Shown: positions 1-7,240 of the stretch, piece after piece
Layout of the letters: every line of letters begins with the position of its first letter
Position numbering within the stretch: the stretch's first letter is position 1
Made by a program: the position numbers and the translations under genes
Source of the DNA: Actinomycetota bacterium
GTDB taxonomy: Bacteria > Actinomycetota > Actinomycetes > Nanopelagicales > Nanopelagicaceae
Assembly: GCA_009701305.1 (NCBI GenBank)
Contig: WLKK01000005.1
Location: 1 to 35,213, forward strand
Length of the DNA stretch: 35,213 bases
Direction: 5' to 3'
Notes under the pieces: generated by a model
Databases searched by the model: none
Seen by the model: the letters and a program-made list of their open reading frames with translations, nothing else
Told to the model about the DNA's origin: nothing

Positions 1-224
1 TAACCGAGTGCATGTTCGGCTGAAGATAGCTCTGGGGCGGCGAGCATGAACTTGATCAACGCATCTTGGACCACTTCTTCGGCGCGATTGGTGTCCTTGA
101 GAATGCGAGTGGCGTGGGCACGAAGCTCAGCAGCATTTTTGGTGTAGAAAACACCAAAATCCGCAACACTCCACGAGGTGGGAGCGGCGGATGCCGTTGA
201 AACTTTCATACCTTTACGCGCCAT
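1..224 (-). CDS. RNA polymerase sigma-70 family factor, N-terminal part (cut by window edge)
   Basis: The gene runs off the left edge, so only the first 74 codons are visible and the ORF track misses it. The reverse strand reads MARKGMKVSTASAAP, then FYTKNAAELRAHATRIL and RAEEVVQDALIKFM. The second part has the pattern of sigma-70 region 2 (helix, then an EEVVQDALIK-type core-binding segment), so the likely role is promoter recognition as a sigma subunit. An AGGGG lies about 10 nt before the ATG at 222-224 and supports this start; a second ATG at 207-209 is possible. ECF or group 3 status cannot be decided because regions 2.4 and 4 are outside the window. It reads away from the island that begins at the tRNA-Lys relic, so it is probably a core gene flanking that site. 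Confidence 0.75.
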   Translation of the reverse strand, partial: MARKGMKVSTASAAPTSWSVADFGVFYTKNAAELRAHATRILKDTNRAEEVVQDALIKFMLAAPELSSAEHALG

Positions 225-620
225 TTATTACTTACCCCTAGGTCTTGCTTTTATTACTCAGGCCACCGTCGCGGCCCTACAACCACTACTACGGATTGAT
301 CACAGCTTTGTAGCGCTCACCGGACAAATTACCCATATCGGACATATACTATGGGTCCTGCTGGAATCTTGCTGCATTTGCGCACAAAGCGCTTTGTTCT
401 TCAGGCGGATCGAACTCAAATAGGGCGCAATCACTTAGCTTCAAGAGATTGCTTGCGGGAAAGCCCACTATATATAGGTGTAATTCTATCTGTAAGCAAA
501 GAAATCTGCGGGAACTCTAAAGGGCGTGTTGAGAGTGAAAGCCCAGATCAGAGGCTTTTCATGAATATGTGCTGAGACTCACCGGAGATTCTCACGGGCG
601 TTATAGATATTTTTAAATGA
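225..620. other. Intergenic region upstream of the sigma gene; one palindrome, no gene seen
   Basis: The plus-strand ORFs at 178-423 and 351-575 have no family resemblance, and the first overlaps the sigma gene antisense, so I treat both as spurious. The stretch should hold the sigma gene promoter. The one clear structure is an inverted repeat, ACCCATA (331-337) and TATGGGT (350-356), separated by 12 nt. That is an operator-like layout about 110-130 nt upstream of the sigma start. No protein can be named that binds it. Confidence 0.35.
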
Positions 621-651
621 GTGGGCCCTCATGGGCTCGAACCGTCGATCC
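621..651 (-). pseudogene. tRNA-Lys 3' fragment (T arm and acceptor 3' strand), relic
   Basis: These 31 nt match the 3' end of the intact tRNA-Lys at 7046-7118 with three mismatches (GTGGGCCCT, then GGGCTCGAACCGTCGA). They cover the T arm, the acceptor 3' strand, the discriminator and one flanking base. Two mismatches are in or beside the T stem (CATGG against GACGG), so it could not fold properly even if complete. Homology stops at 652. Fragments of this kind are what tRNA-targeting insertions leave at their far end. Together with the 5' fragment at 9484-9524 it accounts for almost a whole tRNA. Confidence 0.75.
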
Positions 652-1032
652 GGTTTTCGATTTTAGGTGAGGACCGGGGAAATGCATTCGGCCATGTCCC
701 GAGACTTCCAGAGATTTGGAACTGAACCTGACAATGCTGCAAGAGAGAAATATCAAGAGTTCGGTGGGGTGGTTTGGGATTCTGCATCCTCTGCTCTTAA
801 AACTGGATTAACATGTTACCTGGTCACAATGTTCCACGTAAATGAGCATCTTTATGAACCGTTTGAAGAATTGGATTTACTTCAACCGACTAGTTTGTCG
901 CCGAGATACATAAAGAGAATCAGATTTGAGAGTATTTTTGTGCGGTCTTTCTGGTGAGTCAACTATTTCGCCATCCTGGCGGCTTTCAGTGCGTATGATT
1001 ACTCTTACATTAAAGAAAGAGACTTCAGCTTC
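652..1032. other. Leader of the nonulosonate-like operon; contains an unrecognised 96-codon ORF
   Basis: This is the left end of the inserted segment, between the tRNA relic and the neuB-like gene. The plus ORF at 667-957 (96 codons) resembles no family I know, has mixed composition and is overlapped antisense by another ORF. It could be a decayed piece of a gene or chance. The stretch must contain the promoter of the five-gene operon unless transcription comes from outside. I see no convincing hairpin or riboswitch. Confidence 0.3.
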
Positions 1033-1887
1033 ATGAATCCAAATTTCGATATCTTCATTATTGCCGAGGCGGGTATAAACCATAATGGTGATATTGCTCT
1101 AGCCAAAAGACTCATGGACATAGCAAAGTCTGCAGGATGCGACGCAGTAAAATTTCAAAAACGTGCGCCCGAGATTTGTGTTCCCAAAGCAATGCGAAAC
1201 GTCATGCGTGAAACGCCTTGGGGAGACATGACCTACTTTGATTACAAGAAAAGAATTGAATTTGGGTCTGATGAGTATGATGAAATTGATCGTTACGCAA
1301 AGGAAATAGGAATTGCCTGGTCCGCTTCTGCTTGGGACTTACCAAGTTTGGATTTCCTTGAAAAGTATGAGATTCCTTTTCATAAAGTTGCCTCTGCCTT
1401 AGCGACCAATATCCCGTTTCTCAAGGCAGTAGCAAAAATAGGGAAACTGACATACGCATCCACTGGAATGTGTACTTGGATGGACATCGACACTATCGTC
1501 AGAATATTTGCTGAAGCACAATGCCCGATGGTCCTTATGCACACGATTTCTACTTATCCAGCGGATGAATCACAACTAAATTTAAGAATGATCCAAACCC
1601 TGGCGGAACGATATGGACTCCCAGTCGGCTACAGCGGCCATGAGGCTTCAATTTCACCTTCAATTACAGCTGCCGCATTGGGTGCAGTGGCGGTGGAACG
1701 TCATATAACTATTGACCGCACTATGTGGGGTACTGACCATTCCGCTTCACTTGAACCGGCTGGCCTCACTAATTTAGTTGGAGCTCTCCGTAAAGTTGCT
1801 GGTTCTTTAGGTGACGGGGAACGTAAAGTTGTGCCTGGTGAAGCATCAGTGGCAAAGAAGATGCGTTACTGGGAAACCGATGAGTGA
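1033..1887 (+). CDS. NeuB-family nonulosonate synthase, short form without SAF domain
   Basis: The family condenses phosphoenolpyruvate with a hexose-derived aldehyde to make nine-carbon 2-keto-3-deoxy acids (sialic, legionaminic or pseudaminic acid, or KDN). The TIM-barrel motifs are present in order: AEAGINHNGD near residue 12, KFQ near 41, GYSGHE near 200, and ERHITIDRTMWGTDHSAS near 228-245 (canonical form EKHFTLDRxMxGPDHxxS). At 284 aa it ends just after the barrel. Typical NeuB is about 340 aa and carries a C-terminal antifreeze-like (SAF) domain, which is absent here. The ATG of the cytidylyltransferase gene overlaps its end (ATGAGTGA), so the two are probably translationally coupled. 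The exact sugar product cannot be read from sequence. Confidence 0.85.
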   Translation: MNPNFDIFIIAEAGINHNGDIALAKRLMDIAKSAGCDAVKFQKRAPEICVPKAMRNVMRETPWGDMTYFDYKKRIEFGSDEYDEIDRYAKEIGIAWSASAWDLPSLDFLEKYEIPFHKVASALATNIPFLKAVAKIGKLTYASTGMCTWMDIDTIVRIFAEAQCPMVLMHTISTYPADESQLNLRMIQTLAERYGLPVGYSGHEASISPSITAAALGAVAVERHITIDRTMWGTDHSASLEPAGLTNLVGALRKVAGSLGDGERKVVPGEASVAKKMRYWETDE

Positions 1888-2647
1888 GATACCAGTAGCA
1901 CTGGTTACAGTTCGCACTTCAAGTGGAAGGCTTCCGAACAAATGTTTTCTCCCTCTAGGAGGAATATCAGTGCTGGAGCATGTAATTCGTCGTGTTCAAA
2001 CTGGTGAATTACATCCAATAGTGTGCACCAGTGTTGAGGCTAGCGATGACCTGATAGAAAATTTAGCCACTCGCCTAGGTGTCGAAGTTTTTCGCGGAGA
2101 CCTTGAAAACAAGCTGAATCGGTGGAAGGCCTGCATGCAGGAATTTGGCTTAGATACTGCACACATAGTTGATGCAGATGACCCATATTTTGACCCAGTT
2201 GAAATACATGAGAGCTTTGAGCTACTCACTAAGACGCCTTTGGATTTAGTACTTACATCGGCAAGATCAGATTCGGGATTCGCTAGCGTGGGTACTTCGA
2301 TTAGGTTTAGATTTATCGAAGAGCTTGTAAATCGCGCAACTCAACTTAGGGGAGACAATTTTGATGTTATTCCATGGGATCTACTACTTCGATCGGACGA
2401 CTGCATGACTTCTATGCCGGATAAGAATTTAGGGATACCTGCTGATGTTGAACTCCGCCTTACTCTTGATTATCCAGAAGATTATGAAATGCTGACCGTC
2501 CTTGGCAATACATTTGAATATGATGTCCCAAGGTTTAGCATCGAAAAGCATCTTTTAGCCAATCCTGAATTGACGAAGTCAAATTTGTTTAGAAATGAGG
2601 ATTTCCTTAAAAATAAACAAGATTTTAAAAGAACTCAGTTCCAGTAG
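1880..2647 (+). CDS. Cytidylyltransferase family protein (SpsF / CMP-sugar synthetase-like)
   Basis: Expected to activate the acid made by the preceding synthase as a CMP-sugar. The N-terminus VALVTVRTSSGRLPNKC is the nucleotide-binding signature (ARxxSxRLPxK type), followed by LGGISVLEHVIRR and, near residue 95, VDADDPYFDP, which replaces the usual DxDxP metal-binding segment. I chose the ATG at 1880 instead of the ORF-track start at 1811. It puts the signature at the N-terminus as in homologues and overlaps the neuB stop codon. The product is 255 aa, close to KdsB/SpsF size. It is more SpsF-like than NeuA-like, so the accepted sugar may not be a classical sialic acid. Confidence 0.75.
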   Translation: MSEIPVALVTVRTSSGRLPNKCFLPLGGISVLEHVIRRVQTGELHPIVCTSVEASDDLIENLATRLGVEVFRGDLENKLNRWKACMQEFGLDTAHIVDADDPYFDPVEIHESFELLTKTPLDLVLTSARSDSGFASVGTSIRFRFIEELVNRATQLRGDNFDVIPWDLLLRSDDCMTSMPDKNLGIPADVELRLTLDYPEDYEMLTVLGNTFEYDVPRFSIEKHLLANPELTKSNLFRNEDFLKNKQDFKRTQFQ

Positions 2648-2681
2648 AATGTCAGAAATTAGGGATATGGAAGTGTGAGTT

Positions 2682-3866
2682 ATGCACCCAAATAAGTATT
2701 CAGATGCTGCAAGAACTAAGGCCATGGAGGCGTTATTTTCTGAAGTAAATAATGACGATGGCCTGGACTGGCCGAGTTCATTTGAGGAGCGCTTCCTAAC
2801 TGTATCAAAGCAAAAATATGCCGTGGCGGTAAATTCCGGCACATCTGGACTTCATGTTGCTCTCATGGCCCTTGGTGTTGGACCCGGGGATGAAGTAATA
2901 TCACCGGCTCTTACGGTCATCATGGACACATTCGCGACCCTATATGTTGGTGCTACTCCAGTTTTTGCTGATGTCCTTCAGGATACATGGAACATCGACC
3001 CCGCCTCCGTTGAAGCGCTTATCACGCCACGAACGAAGGCGATAATTTCAGTTTCTTGGTTTGGGCTACCAGCAGATCTCGTAAGCTTACGGAGGATAGC
3101 TGATAAATATGGCATTGCTCTGATTGATGATTCAGCTGAAACTATCTTGGTGGGAGATTATCAACCGAATAAAGCTTCCGCGCCTGATATACGAGTTTTT
3201 AGTTTTGAATCGAAGAAGCATCTGTCAACTGGCGGTGAAGGAGGTATGGTCACTACCGATAGCGCTGACTTAGCAAAAAGGATTAGGCAAGCTGGTGGCC
3301 TAGGTTATAGGCATTTATCTGCGATGAAAGGCCGTACAAGTCTCGCCGCAAGAACCTTTCAAAGTCCCGAATATATGCGGTTTGATGCTATTGGTTTTAA
3401 TTACCGTATGACTCCAGTAACTGCTGCAATCGGTATTGGTCAGCTAGAGGATCTCCCTGAGAAACTTCAAGCAAGATTGGATTGTTCTACTGCCTTTTCA
3501 AATGCGATTACTGGTTGTAGTTGGCTTATCCCTCAATCGACACCGGAGGGACTTGTTCACAGTTACTACTCGTTCGGAATTCTTTACGATGGGGAAGCAC
3601 AAAAAGGGGTGACGTGGCAGGAGTTCTATGATCGATATGCTGAAAAGGGCGGAGATGGATACTATGCCAACTGCTCAAATCCATATCTGGAGCCTGTTTT
3701 CAAGGGAAAACACTTTGGAGTGCAGAAATGTGAGTTCGGCTTGGCGCCAGTAGCTGAACTGCTTCAAAAGAACATCATGGCATTCAAGACTAACTATCTG
3801 GATATGGAACGTCTCGCAGAAAATGCAAAGATTTTAGGTGAACTCATCGACGAGATTGGAAGATGA
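2682..3866 (+). CDS. DegT/DnrJ/EryC1 family PLP-dependent sugar aminotransferase
   Basis: Fold-type I aminotransferase that moves an amino group onto a keto-sugar. Visible landmarks: NSGTSGLHVALMALGVGPGDEV near residue 51 (PLP phosphate binding), DDSAET near 150 (aspartate to the pyridine nitrogen), and SFESKKHLSTGGEGG near 176-190, which holds the Schiff-base lysine. The length of 394 aa is normal. GGAAG-like sequence (GGAAG) precedes the ATG. It lies 34 nt after the cytidylyltransferase gene and just before an SDR. An oxidoreductase plus aminotransferase pair suggests that a hydroxyl is oxidised and then aminated, giving an amino-substituted keto-deoxy sugar. Confidence 0.88.
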   Translation: MHPNKYSDAARTKAMEALFSEVNNDDGLDWPSSFEERFLTVSKQKYAVAVNSGTSGLHVALMALGVGPGDEVISPALTVIMDTFATLYVGATPVFADVLQDTWNIDPASVEALITPRTKAIISVSWFGLPADLVSLRRIADKYGIALIDDSAETILVGDYQPNKASAPDIRVFSFESKKHLSTGGEGGMVTTDSADLAKRIRQAGGLGYRHLSAMKGRTSLAARTFQSPEYMRFDAIGFNYRMTPVTAAIGIGQLEDLPEKLQARLDCSTAFSNAITGCSWLIPQSTPEGLVHSYYSFGILYDGEAQKGVTWQEFYDRYAEKGGDGYYANCSNPYLEPVFKGKHFGVQKCEFGLAPVAELLQKNIMAFKTNYLDMERLAENAKILGELIDEIGR

Positions 3867-3867
3867 C

Positions 3868-4686
3868 GTGAGTCAGAAGAGACTTCTAAATAAGGTAATT
3901 GTGATTACTGGGGGTGCGGGCCTGCTTGGGCAAGAGCATGCAAAAGCAGTTTTATCCGAAGGTGCAACTGCAATTCTCCTAGATATTGATTTTGATGGTT
4001 TAGTTCATGCCTCAATCGATTTGGTCGCCGAATACGGCACAAAAGTTGTTTTGCGTCAGTGCGATATAACAAATGATGAAGCAGTTTCAAAGATTTCCCT
4101 TGAAATAAATTCCTCCGTTGGGGTTCCATGCGGACTTGTTAATAATGCTGCAATAAATCCAAGTGTCGAAAAGAATACAGCGACCTTTAGCCGCGTGGAA
4201 TCCATTAACTACGAAGAATGGAAACTTCACTTAGACGTGGGGCTTTACGGCGCATTTCTTTGTTCTAAGGTTTTTGGCGCAGCAATGATTGAAAATGGGA
4301 TTTCTGGATCAATCGTAAATATTTCTAGTGATCATGGAATTATGGCGCCGAACCAAAGCCTTTACAGGGTATCTGGGAAACCAGATAGCGAACAACCAGT
4401 GAAGCCGGTTATGTACTCCGTAGTCAAACATGGACTCATTGGCCTAAGTCGGTACTTTGCCACTTATTGGGCTACGTCAGGCATTAGAACGAATTCTCTC
4501 TGTCCTGGTGGTGTCCTCAACGGTCAACCTGAGGAGTTTCTCCAGCGATTCAATCAACTTGTCCCTCTTGGTCGTCCCGCTAACCCTAATGAATACCATG
4601 GAGCACTATTATTTCTCCTCTCTGATGACTCAACATACATGACAGGCAGCACATTAGTTATAGACGGCGGCAGATCTATCTGGTAA
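3868..4686 (+). CDS. Short-chain dehydrogenase/reductase (SDR)
   Basis: Classical SDR of 272 aa. It has TGGAGLLG in place of TGxxxGxG at residues about 14-21, NNAA near 90, a serine in NISSD near 148 and the catalytic YSVVK near 180, and it ends with the usual DGG stretch. I prefer the GTG at 3868 (MSQKRLLNKVIVITGG) over the ORF-track GTG at 3838. The later start gives the normal short N-terminus and lies one base after the aminotransferase stop codon. It probably oxidises or reduces a hydroxyl or keto group in the nonulosonate-like pathway, possibly making the keto substrate for the neighbouring aminotransferase (inference). Confidence 0.85.
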   Translation: MSQKRLLNKVIVITGGAGLLGQEHAKAVLSEGATAILLDIDFDGLVHASIDLVAEYGTKVVLRQCDITNDEAVSKISLEINSSVGVPCGLVNNAAINPSVEKNTATFSRVESINYEEWKLHLDVGLYGAFLCSKVFGAAMIENGISGSIVNISSDHGIMAPNQSLYRVSGKPDSEQPVKPVMYSVVKHGLIGLSRYFATYWATSGIRTNSLCPGGVLNGQPEEFLQRFNQLVPLGRPANPNEYHGALLFLLSDDSTYMTGSTLVIDGGRSIW

Positions 4687-4700
4687 CCGAAGGATAAGGA

Positions 4701-5003
4701 ATGATTTATTGTTTTGATTTGGATGACACTCTCTGTTCTGGCACATCAATGAAATATGAAGAAGCCGAGCCTTTCATTGACCGAATCAATCGAGTCAATC
4801 AACTTTATGACACCGGACACACAATAAAAATCTTCACTGCCCGAGGAAGCGAAACCGGAATTGATTGGAGGCACGTCACAGAGGAGCAACTTTCGAATTG
4901 GGGTTTGCGATACCACATCCTCTTGCTTGGCAAACCGGCCGCCGACGTTTATGTTGATGACAAAGCATGTCATGAAAAAGACTTCGCTTGGCGCTTAGAT
5001 TAA
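4701..5003 (+). CDS. Small capless HAD-superfamily phosphatase
   Basis: A 100-aa protein with the HAD motifs in order: FDLDDTLC (motif I, nucleophile and acid aspartates) at residues 5-12, FTARGSE (motif II region) near 45, the lysine in LLGKPAAD near 77, and VYVDDKA (motif IV acids) near 83. No cap domain fits in this length, as in other C0 HADs encoded in capsule and sugar-nucleotide clusters. With a NeuB-like synthase and a CMP-transferase, a plausible job is removing the phosphate from a nonulosonate 9-phosphate-type intermediate, by analogy with KDN-9-phosphate phosphatase. That link is inference. AAGG-rich sequence precedes the ATG, 14 nt after the SDR, and it is the last gene of the operon. 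Confidence 0.75.
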   Translation: MIYCFDLDDTLCSGTSMKYEEAEPFIDRINRVNQLYDTGHTIKIFTARGSETGIDWRHVTEEQLSNWGLRYHILLLGKPAADVYVDDKACHEKDFAWRLD

Positions 5004-5200
5004 AGAGCTTCTTGGGATGCATAGGTTTCTTTATTCTGAGTTATTCAAGAAATTCTTACATGACTACTATTCTTTAGTTGATCCAGGATATTAGGACTCA
5101 GCTAATATGAAAGGGTCAAACTAGTAAGAGGTAACCCTGAAGTGCGTGTTGCGAGTTCCACAGGGGTAAGTAAGTGCAACCCCCTAAATTTAAGAAGCAG

Positions 5201-5240
5201 TACCCGCCATGTCCAGCCATAAAATTTGGCTAGCGCGGTA
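5201..5240. terminator. Imperfect hairpin between converging genes, possible terminator
   Basis: AGCCA (5215-5219) pairs with TGGCT (5227-5231) around a 7-nt loop, and TACC (5201-5204) can pair with GGTA (5237-5240) outside it. It sits where the plus operon and the minus-strand gene at 5246 converge. There is no clear T run, so its role as a terminator is uncertain. The rest of 5004-5245 shows no gene. Confidence 0.3.
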
Positions 5241-5245
5241 TCAAT

Positions 5246-6205
5246 TCAGATATATGTGAAAGGTATTGCTAATCTCTCTAGAAAAGGAATCTGATCCAAA
5301 AATTTTCTCCTAAATAAATCACGATCCTTAGGTGCGTGGACAATAAGCCTGTCTACTTCTGCAAAAGCTAATGAAGACGATGGGATGCTCACCGAATATT
5401 TCACTTGATGCGATTGCAAAAAAAATTCAGCCGGGATGTGCCTCTCGGACACGTCTTGGTGAAAGACGATCTGCTCTTTCTCCGGGAAATAATTCGAATA
5501 GTCATAAATATCATTTGGATGGTTCTTTAAAACAACTTCCAAATTTCTTTCTCTAGCAATATCTTTAACGCTTAAAAAAAAGTTCTTACTAAATTCTTCA
5601 TCAATTCTGTCATGTCTATAAGGCATCACTAATAAATAGTTTTTTTCAGTGTTATCTTTAAAAAAATTCACTAAGCCGCACTTTTTTTTATCATTTATAC
5701 CTCTAGTAATTTTCTTTAGTACTGGAATATTTAAATTAAAAGTATTGTGAATAGTTCTTGAATTTTTTTTATAACCCTCAATGTTGTATCCATAAAGCAA
5801 ATCTTCTTTAGCAAAATCTACTACCTGCCAAGAATTCCTTAATTGGTATTTAGTGTATGGAAAATTTATATAATTTTTAAATCCGAATCTGCAGTAATTA
5901 TCACTCCCATACATGATTAAAGTTTGCCCACTAGGGAAAAAATCCCTTTTCATATTTGACTCAATTATTTTTGATGGATTTGCTAAGTGCTCCTCATATT
6001 TAATAACTTCGAAATCAATCCCTAGAGCTTCAGCCACTTGTGAAGAGATTAAAGTAGTTTTATTAGCGTTACGATTGCTATCAATTAAGAAACGATCATT
6101 TTCAACAAATTGAACGAATTTAGCTCTTTTAAGATCTGCACCTAAAATACTGCTGCCAAGTATCAAAGATATCGGGTTAGTAAAATGTAATTCATTTGCA
6201 ATCAT
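5246..6205 (-). CDS. Putative sialyltransferase/polysialyltransferase-like glycosyltransferase
   Basis: A 319-aa soluble protein. The second half carries VVLKNHPNDIYDY near residue 235 and, about 45 residues later, VSIPSSSLAFAEV. A K-x-HP motif followed by a serine-rich S motif is the pattern of bacterial CMP-sialic-acid-dependent transferases (GT38/GT52/GT80-like and POLYST-type proteins). A GT-B fold acting at the inner face of the membrane is therefore likely. The neighbouring operon appears to make a CMP-activated nonulosonate, which would be its donor. The gene is extremely AT-rich with A8/T8 runs, unlike the flanking core genes, which suggests transfer. Its ATG overlaps the stop codon of the upstream gene (ATGA). 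Family assignment rests on motifs only. Confidence 0.5.
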   Translation of the reverse strand: MIANELHFTNPISLILGSSILGADLKRAKFVQFVENDRFLIDSNRNANKTTLISSQVAEALGIDFEVIKYEEHLANPSKIIESNMKRDFFPSGQTLIMYGSDNYCRFGFKNYINFPYTKYQLRNSWQVVDFAKEDLLYGYNIEGYKKNSRTIHNTFNLNIPVLKKITRGINDKKKCGLVNFFKDNTEKNYLLVMPYRHDRIDEEFSKNFFLSVKDIARERNLEVVLKNHPNDIYDYSNYFPEKEQIVFHQDVSERHIPAEFFLQSHQVKYSVSIPSSSLAFAEVDRLIVHAPKDRDLFRRKFLDQIPFLERLAIPFTYI

Positions 6206-6888
6206 TTTTTTAAGTAAACATTTCCATTAGTGTTGGTACGACTAAGCCAAAACTCTTGGACTCCTTCAAGATTGACAATATTGGTAAAAGATGAAGACCA
6301 AGAGATTTTATTAAGATATTTCGAATTTCCTATTAGATTTGTTATATCTTGTCTTTCTATTTCATTTAATGCCCCTATTCCTACTGACGCCGCGTATGTT
6401 CTTTCCCATATCCTTTTGTTCAATCTAGCAAGAACTTTTGCATCAAACTCTTGCAAATCACTCTTAATTACAAAGTGATCATTAGTTGCGAGATATTTGT
6501 TGGAAAACTTTTCGGAATTTAACATTTGAGTTCTAATCTCAGTAATTTGATCACTGGGAACAACTCTTACTGAAAGACTTGTATTTCCCAATTCTCTTTT
6601 AAGATCTCTGATGCAAGATGAGAGAAAGTTACTTACATCTTTTTTCCATTCGCCTCTATGTCTGAATTCTTCATACATCATTTCATCTTTAGGCACTTCT
6701 ATCACGGTGCCTTTTGGTCCCAAGCTAGAAGAAGGATTCAAACTAATTAGCACATTTCTATTTTGTAATTCTACAAACTTTCGTGCAACTTTAATGTGAA
6801 AAAATGGGAGCAGTCTATTATTGATTAGAAATTTCCATTTTTTATAGATTCCTATGTGGAAAGATTTGAGTGGGGATAGAGTTATCAC
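6202..6888 (-). CDS. Protein of unknown function, 5' end possibly damaged
   Basis: The annotated frame starts at a GTG without a good ribosome binding site and encodes 228 aa. No catalytic motif is recognised. A central stretch (GTVIEVPKDEMMYEEFRHRG) resembles the lead-in to FkbM-type methyltransferase domains, but no SAM-binding glycine loop follows. The same frame stays open upstream of the GTG to about 6970 (reading IRSNPIFDSSIKGREIILDL), beyond any normal start codon. A TTG-started ORF in another frame (7030 to 6842) overlaps it. One frameshift near 6963-6970 would join the two into a longer protein starting right beside tRNA-Lys. It is coupled to the sialyltransferase-like gene by a 3-nt overlap. 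Confidence 0.5.
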   Translation of the reverse strand: MITLSPLKSFHIGIYKKWKFLINNRLLPFFHIKVARKFVELQNRNVLISLNPSSSLGPKGTVIEVPKDEMMYEEFRHRGEWKKDVSNFLSSCIRDLKRELGNTSLSVRVVPSDQITEIRTQMLNSEKFSNKYLATNDHFVIKSDLQEFDAKVLARLNKRIWERTYAASVGIGALNEIERQDITNLIGNSKYLNKISWSSSFTNIVNLEGVQEFWLSRTNTNGNVYLKK

Positions 6889-7045
6889 CGGAGGGTAAGA
6901 TTTTGATAAATCTAAAATAATTTCTCTCCCTTTGATAGAAGAATCGAATATAGGGTTTGATCTTATCTAATTTATATTGATAAATATTATGACCTTTTAA
7001 GTGACGTAAGGACCCTGAATTAAAATGCAATTTATCGAATGAAAG

Positions 7046-7118
7046 TGGGCCCTGACGGGCTCGAACCGTCGACCCACGGATTAAAAGTCCGTTGCTCTAC
7101 CGACTGAGCTAAAGGCCC
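7046..7118 (-). tRNA. tRNA-Lys (anticodon UUU)
   Basis: The reverse strand gives a full 73-nt cloverleaf. The acceptor GGGCCTT pairs with AGGGCCC (one G-U), the D arm is GCTC/GAGC, the anticodon stem is ACGGA/TCCGT with loop CTTTTAA (anticodon TTT), and the T arm is GACGG-TTCGAGC-CCGTC. The discriminator is A; no CCA is encoded. A 3' fragment of the same tRNA lies at 621-651 and a 5' fragment at 9484-9524, so this locus has been an insertion target. Confidence 0.97.
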
Positions 7119-7240
7119 CAATTGTGCCCAAGAAATCTTAAAGATCCCTCGCGCGCTGGTGAAGTCTAGACCAGAAATCTCCCACTCATTTCTTCTTGTA
7201 CCCAGTCGGGCATATAGGGTCTACGGCACTTACTTTCTTA
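7078..7240. repeat. 163-bp direct repeat, copy A (tRNA-Lys 5' part, spacer and tail-coding end of acyltransferase gene)
   Basis: This aligns without gaps to 9484-9646. It covers 41 nt of tRNA-Lys (identical), the spacer (including 37 identical nt around GCGCGCTGGTGAAGTCTAG) and the last codons of the acyltransferase gene. Mismatches are mainly in the spacer and at wobble positions of the tail. By eye, identity is roughly 85-90%. Confidence 0.9.

Noticed and set aside
178-575. Two overlapping plus-strand ORFs (81 and 74 aa)
   Set aside because: No family resemblance; the first overlaps the sigma gene antisense, and both lie in what should be its promoter region.
2682-3866. Possible His-type dehydratase like the gene at 15826
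   Set aside because: The active-site segment is SFESKKHLSTGGEGG and keeps the Schiff-base lysine, so aminotransferase is the better call.
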